A DNA stretch of 64,000 nucleotides from assembly GCA_943371235.1 (NCBI GenBank), contig CALRTZ010000002.1:1-64000 (forward strand), in the 5' to 3' direction. The position numbers and the translations under genes are program-made. Under the pieces are notes generated by a model. That model was not told where the DNA came from. It did no database searches and worked only from the letters and a program-made list of their open reading frames with translations. Source of the DNA: CAJBVG01 sp943371235. GTDB taxonomy: Bacteria > Bacteroidota > Bacteroidia > Sphingobacteriales > Sphingobacteriaceae. Positions 62,701 through 64,000 of the stretch are shown here, piece after piece (the stretch's first letter is position 1; every line of letters starts with the position of its first letter).

Positions 62701-62807
62701 TTACGATTGATACGACTATGCGATTATACGAAAGCTTCATTTAAATAATTATGATTATTTTTGCGATAGACAGCATTCGTATAGTCGTTAAATCGTATAA
62801 TCGCAAA
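62701..62807. repeat. Inverted ATCGTATA-type repeats in front of pdxJ
   Basis: Left block (62704-62733) and right block (62778-62804) are reverse-complementary variants; GCGATTATACG at 62722-62732 pairs with CGTATAATCGC at 62794-62804. The right block ends three bases before the pdxJ ATG. A -7-like TATTTTTG lies between them at 62758-62765. Confidence 0.75.
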
Positions 62808-63524
62808 ATGGCAAAACTCTCCGTAAACATTAACAAAATAGCAACTCTGCGTAACGCTCGCGGGGGTAATAATCCGGACTTAGTAAAATTTGCAATGGAT
62901 TTTGAAAAGTTTGGTGCGCAAGGCATCACTGTTCACCCAAGGCCAGATGAACGACACATACGTTACAGTGATGTGTATGAATTAAAAAAAGTAATTACAA
63001 CAGAATTCAATATTGAAGGAAACCCTAAAGAAGAAAAATTTGTGGAGCTGGTGTTGAACAATACCCCTACTCAAGTTACATTGGTACCCGATTCGCAAAA
63101 CCAACTTACTTCTAACCACGGTTGGGACACCATAACACATCAAGATTATTTAAAAGAAATAATTGCAACTTTCAAATCTAAAGGAATTCGTGTTTCCATT
63201 TTTGTGGATCCAACAATCGAAATGATTGATGCCGCTAAAAGTACAGGTACAGATAGAATTGAATTATATACAGAATCGTTTGCCCAACATTTTCATCAAG
63301 ATAAGGTAAAAGCCATAACACCTTACATTAAAGCAGCCCAAAGAGCTACAGAATTGGGCTTGGGTTTAAATGCTGGTCATGATTTAGATTTACAAAATTT
63401 AGCTTTTTTCAAACAAAATACCCCCAATTTAGTTGAGGTTTCTATAGGCCATGCTTTAATTTGCGATGCACTTTACTATGGCATAGAAAACACTATTCAA
63501 ATGTATTTGCGTAAATTATTATAA
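62808..63524 (+). CDS. pdxJ: Pyridoxine 5'-phosphate synthase
   Basis: Final ring-closing enzyme of DXP-dependent vitamin B6 synthesis. 238 residues from the ATG at 62808 (MAKLSVNINKIATLRNARGG). A longer reading from 62751 would translate the repeat. HPRPDERHIRYSD near 45-57 and the closing EVSIGHALICDAL near 212-224 are signature segments. Presence implies the PdxA/PdxJ route rather than PdxS/PdxT. Confidence 0.95.
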   Translation: MAKLSVNINKIATLRNARGGNNPDLVKFAMDFEKFGAQGITVHPRPDERHIRYSDVYELKKVITTEFNIEGNPKEEKFVELVLNNTPTQVTLVPDSQNQLTSNHGWDTITHQDYLKEIIATFKSKGIRVSIFVDPTIEMIDAAKSTGTDRIELYTESFAQHFHQDKVKAITPYIKAAQRATELGLGLNAGHDLDLQNLAFFKQNTPNLVEVSIGHALICDALYYGIENTIQMYLRKLL

Positions 63525-63530
63525 ACATTT

Positions 63531-63558
63531 GCACAATCGTATTTTACGATGTTTGTGC
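63531..63558. other. Hairpin after pdxJ
   Basis: GCACAATCGTA (63531-63541) can pair with TACGAT and TGTGC (63545-63558) with a three-base bulge. No T tract follows, so a terminator function is uncertain. Confidence 0.4.
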
Positions 63559-63608
63559 ATTGGAAATAAGTGCTTTTTTAGCTAATTTGCGCCACCATTT
63601 TAACGCAC

Positions 63609-64000
63609 ATGAACTTAGATATAAACTACAAAGAAGCATTTGAAGGTCGCCACATTGCACCTAATGCAAACGACACTCAAAAAATGCTCGAAACTGTTGG
63701 TGTTAAGAGTATAGATCAATTAATTGAAGAAACGGTTCCTGCTAAAATCAGGTTGAAAAAGGCACTTGATTTGCCTGCAGCAAAATCTGAATTTGATTAT
63801 TTAAAAGATCTTAAAATTACAGCATCAAAAAATAAAGTTTTTCGTTCGTACATCGGGCAAGGATATTTTGATTGCATTACCCCTGGAGTTATTCAAAGAA
63901 ATATTTTAGAAAATCCAGGATGGTACACACAATACACACCATACCAAGCAGAAATTGCACAAGGTAGATTGCAAGCATTGTTAAACTACCAAACAATGGT
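63609..64000 (+). CDS. gcvP: Glycine dehydrogenase (decarboxylating), N-terminal part
   Basis: P-protein of the glycine cleavage system. Only the first 130 codons are inside the window, with the rest beyond the right edge. The start MNLDINYKEAFEGRHIAPN and the segments FRSYIGQGYFDCITPGVIQRN and NPGWYTQYTPYQAEIAQGR are diagnostic (each near residues 80-125). The family is usually about 950 residues. Together with Kbl at 43.5 kb it indicates active glycine metabolism. Confidence 0.95.
   Translation, partial: MNLDINYKEAFEGRHIAPNANDTQKMLETVGVKSIDQLIEETVPAKIRLKKALDLPAAKSEFDYLKDLKITASKNKVFRSYIGQGYFDCITPGVIQRNILENPGWYTQYTPYQAEIAQGRLQALLNYQTM

Noticed and set aside
2285..62807. Tandem arrays as CRISPR arrays
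   Set aside because: Units are only 7-8 bases, contiguous and without spacers; no cas genes are present.
1..64000. Anti-phage defence system, prophage or integrative element
   Set aside because: No recognisable defence, integrase, phage or conjugation gene in any frame that I read; content is housekeeping and secreted proteins.

Overview
The window looks like chromosomal core DNA of a Bacteroidota species. It is AT-rich by eye. Promoters follow the Bacteroidota pattern (TTG near -33, TAnnTTTG near -7) and Shine-Dalgarno sites are absent. Exported proteins carry type IX secretion (T9SS) sorting tails of both the A type and the gliding-motility-associated B type. Several gene clusters are typical of the phylum: rpmB-rpmG-DUF4295-ftsY-rimO, and parA-parB-DUF5683-dapB-lepB. 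Bacillithiol genes are present. I see no prophage, integron, CRISPR array, rRNA operon or complete insertion sequence.

Layout. 1-12.1 kb (mostly minus strand): topoisomerase IV parC (cut by the window edge) and parE, tcdA, a TatD-like hydrolase, a receiver protein, an overlapping surE / small membrane protein / lpxB / spoIID operon, acs, and a second receiver protein. 12.2-17.4 kb: an IS1-type DNA-binding module standing alone, then rpmB-rpmG-DUF4295-ftsY-rimO and bshC. 17.6-22.5 kb: two paralogous Asp-box surface proteins with T9SS tails, and an Ldh-family dehydrogenase. 22.5-26.7 kb: parA-parB-DUF5683-dapB-lepB on the minus strand. 26.8-35.7 kb: two solute-binding proteins, tdk, a subtilase and an M43 metalloprotease (both T9SS cargo), and two small lipoproteins. 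tRNA-Phe lies at 35.9 kb. 36.1-41.2 kb: a split HdrC/HdrB-like iron-sulfur pair, a HAD phosphatase, and an MbnP/MbnH-like pair. 41.1-47.0 kb: bshA, trhO, kbl, pheS, a degenerate Rieske-like lipoprotein, a TetR regulator and a 43-codon small gene. 47.0-51.4 kb: two large T9SS type B proteins. 51.5-64 kb: rlmD, a phosphoribosyltransferase, aroK, a DppB-type permease, a BT_3928-like protein, a DUF1599 protein, folP, cdaA, a bacilliredoxin, ahcY, a serine hydrolase, pdxJ, and the start of gcvP.

The most unusual structure lies between genes. At about sixteen intergenic sites there are degenerate tandem arrays with units of 7 or 8 bp. Each site has its own unit, although a few unit families recur. 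At several sites the first unit contains the stop codon of the preceding gene, so the array is in phase with the gene end. At four sites the array folds back into a quasi-palindrome with arms of 26-35 bp; at convergent gene pairs these palindromes fill the whole gap between the two stop codons. The parE 5' leader appears to consist almost entirely of such arrays. I know of short tandem heptamer repeats in cyanobacteria, but I do not recognise this stop-codon-anchored form as a described system.

A second theme is that several promoters place the -7 box only 3-4 bases before the start codon (bshC, ldh-like gene, tdk, the 43-codon gene), which predicts leaderless mRNAs. No gap of more than 300 bases lacks a feature. 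The longest non-coding stretch (35653-36143) holds octamer arrays, a terminator, tRNA-Phe and its promoter.
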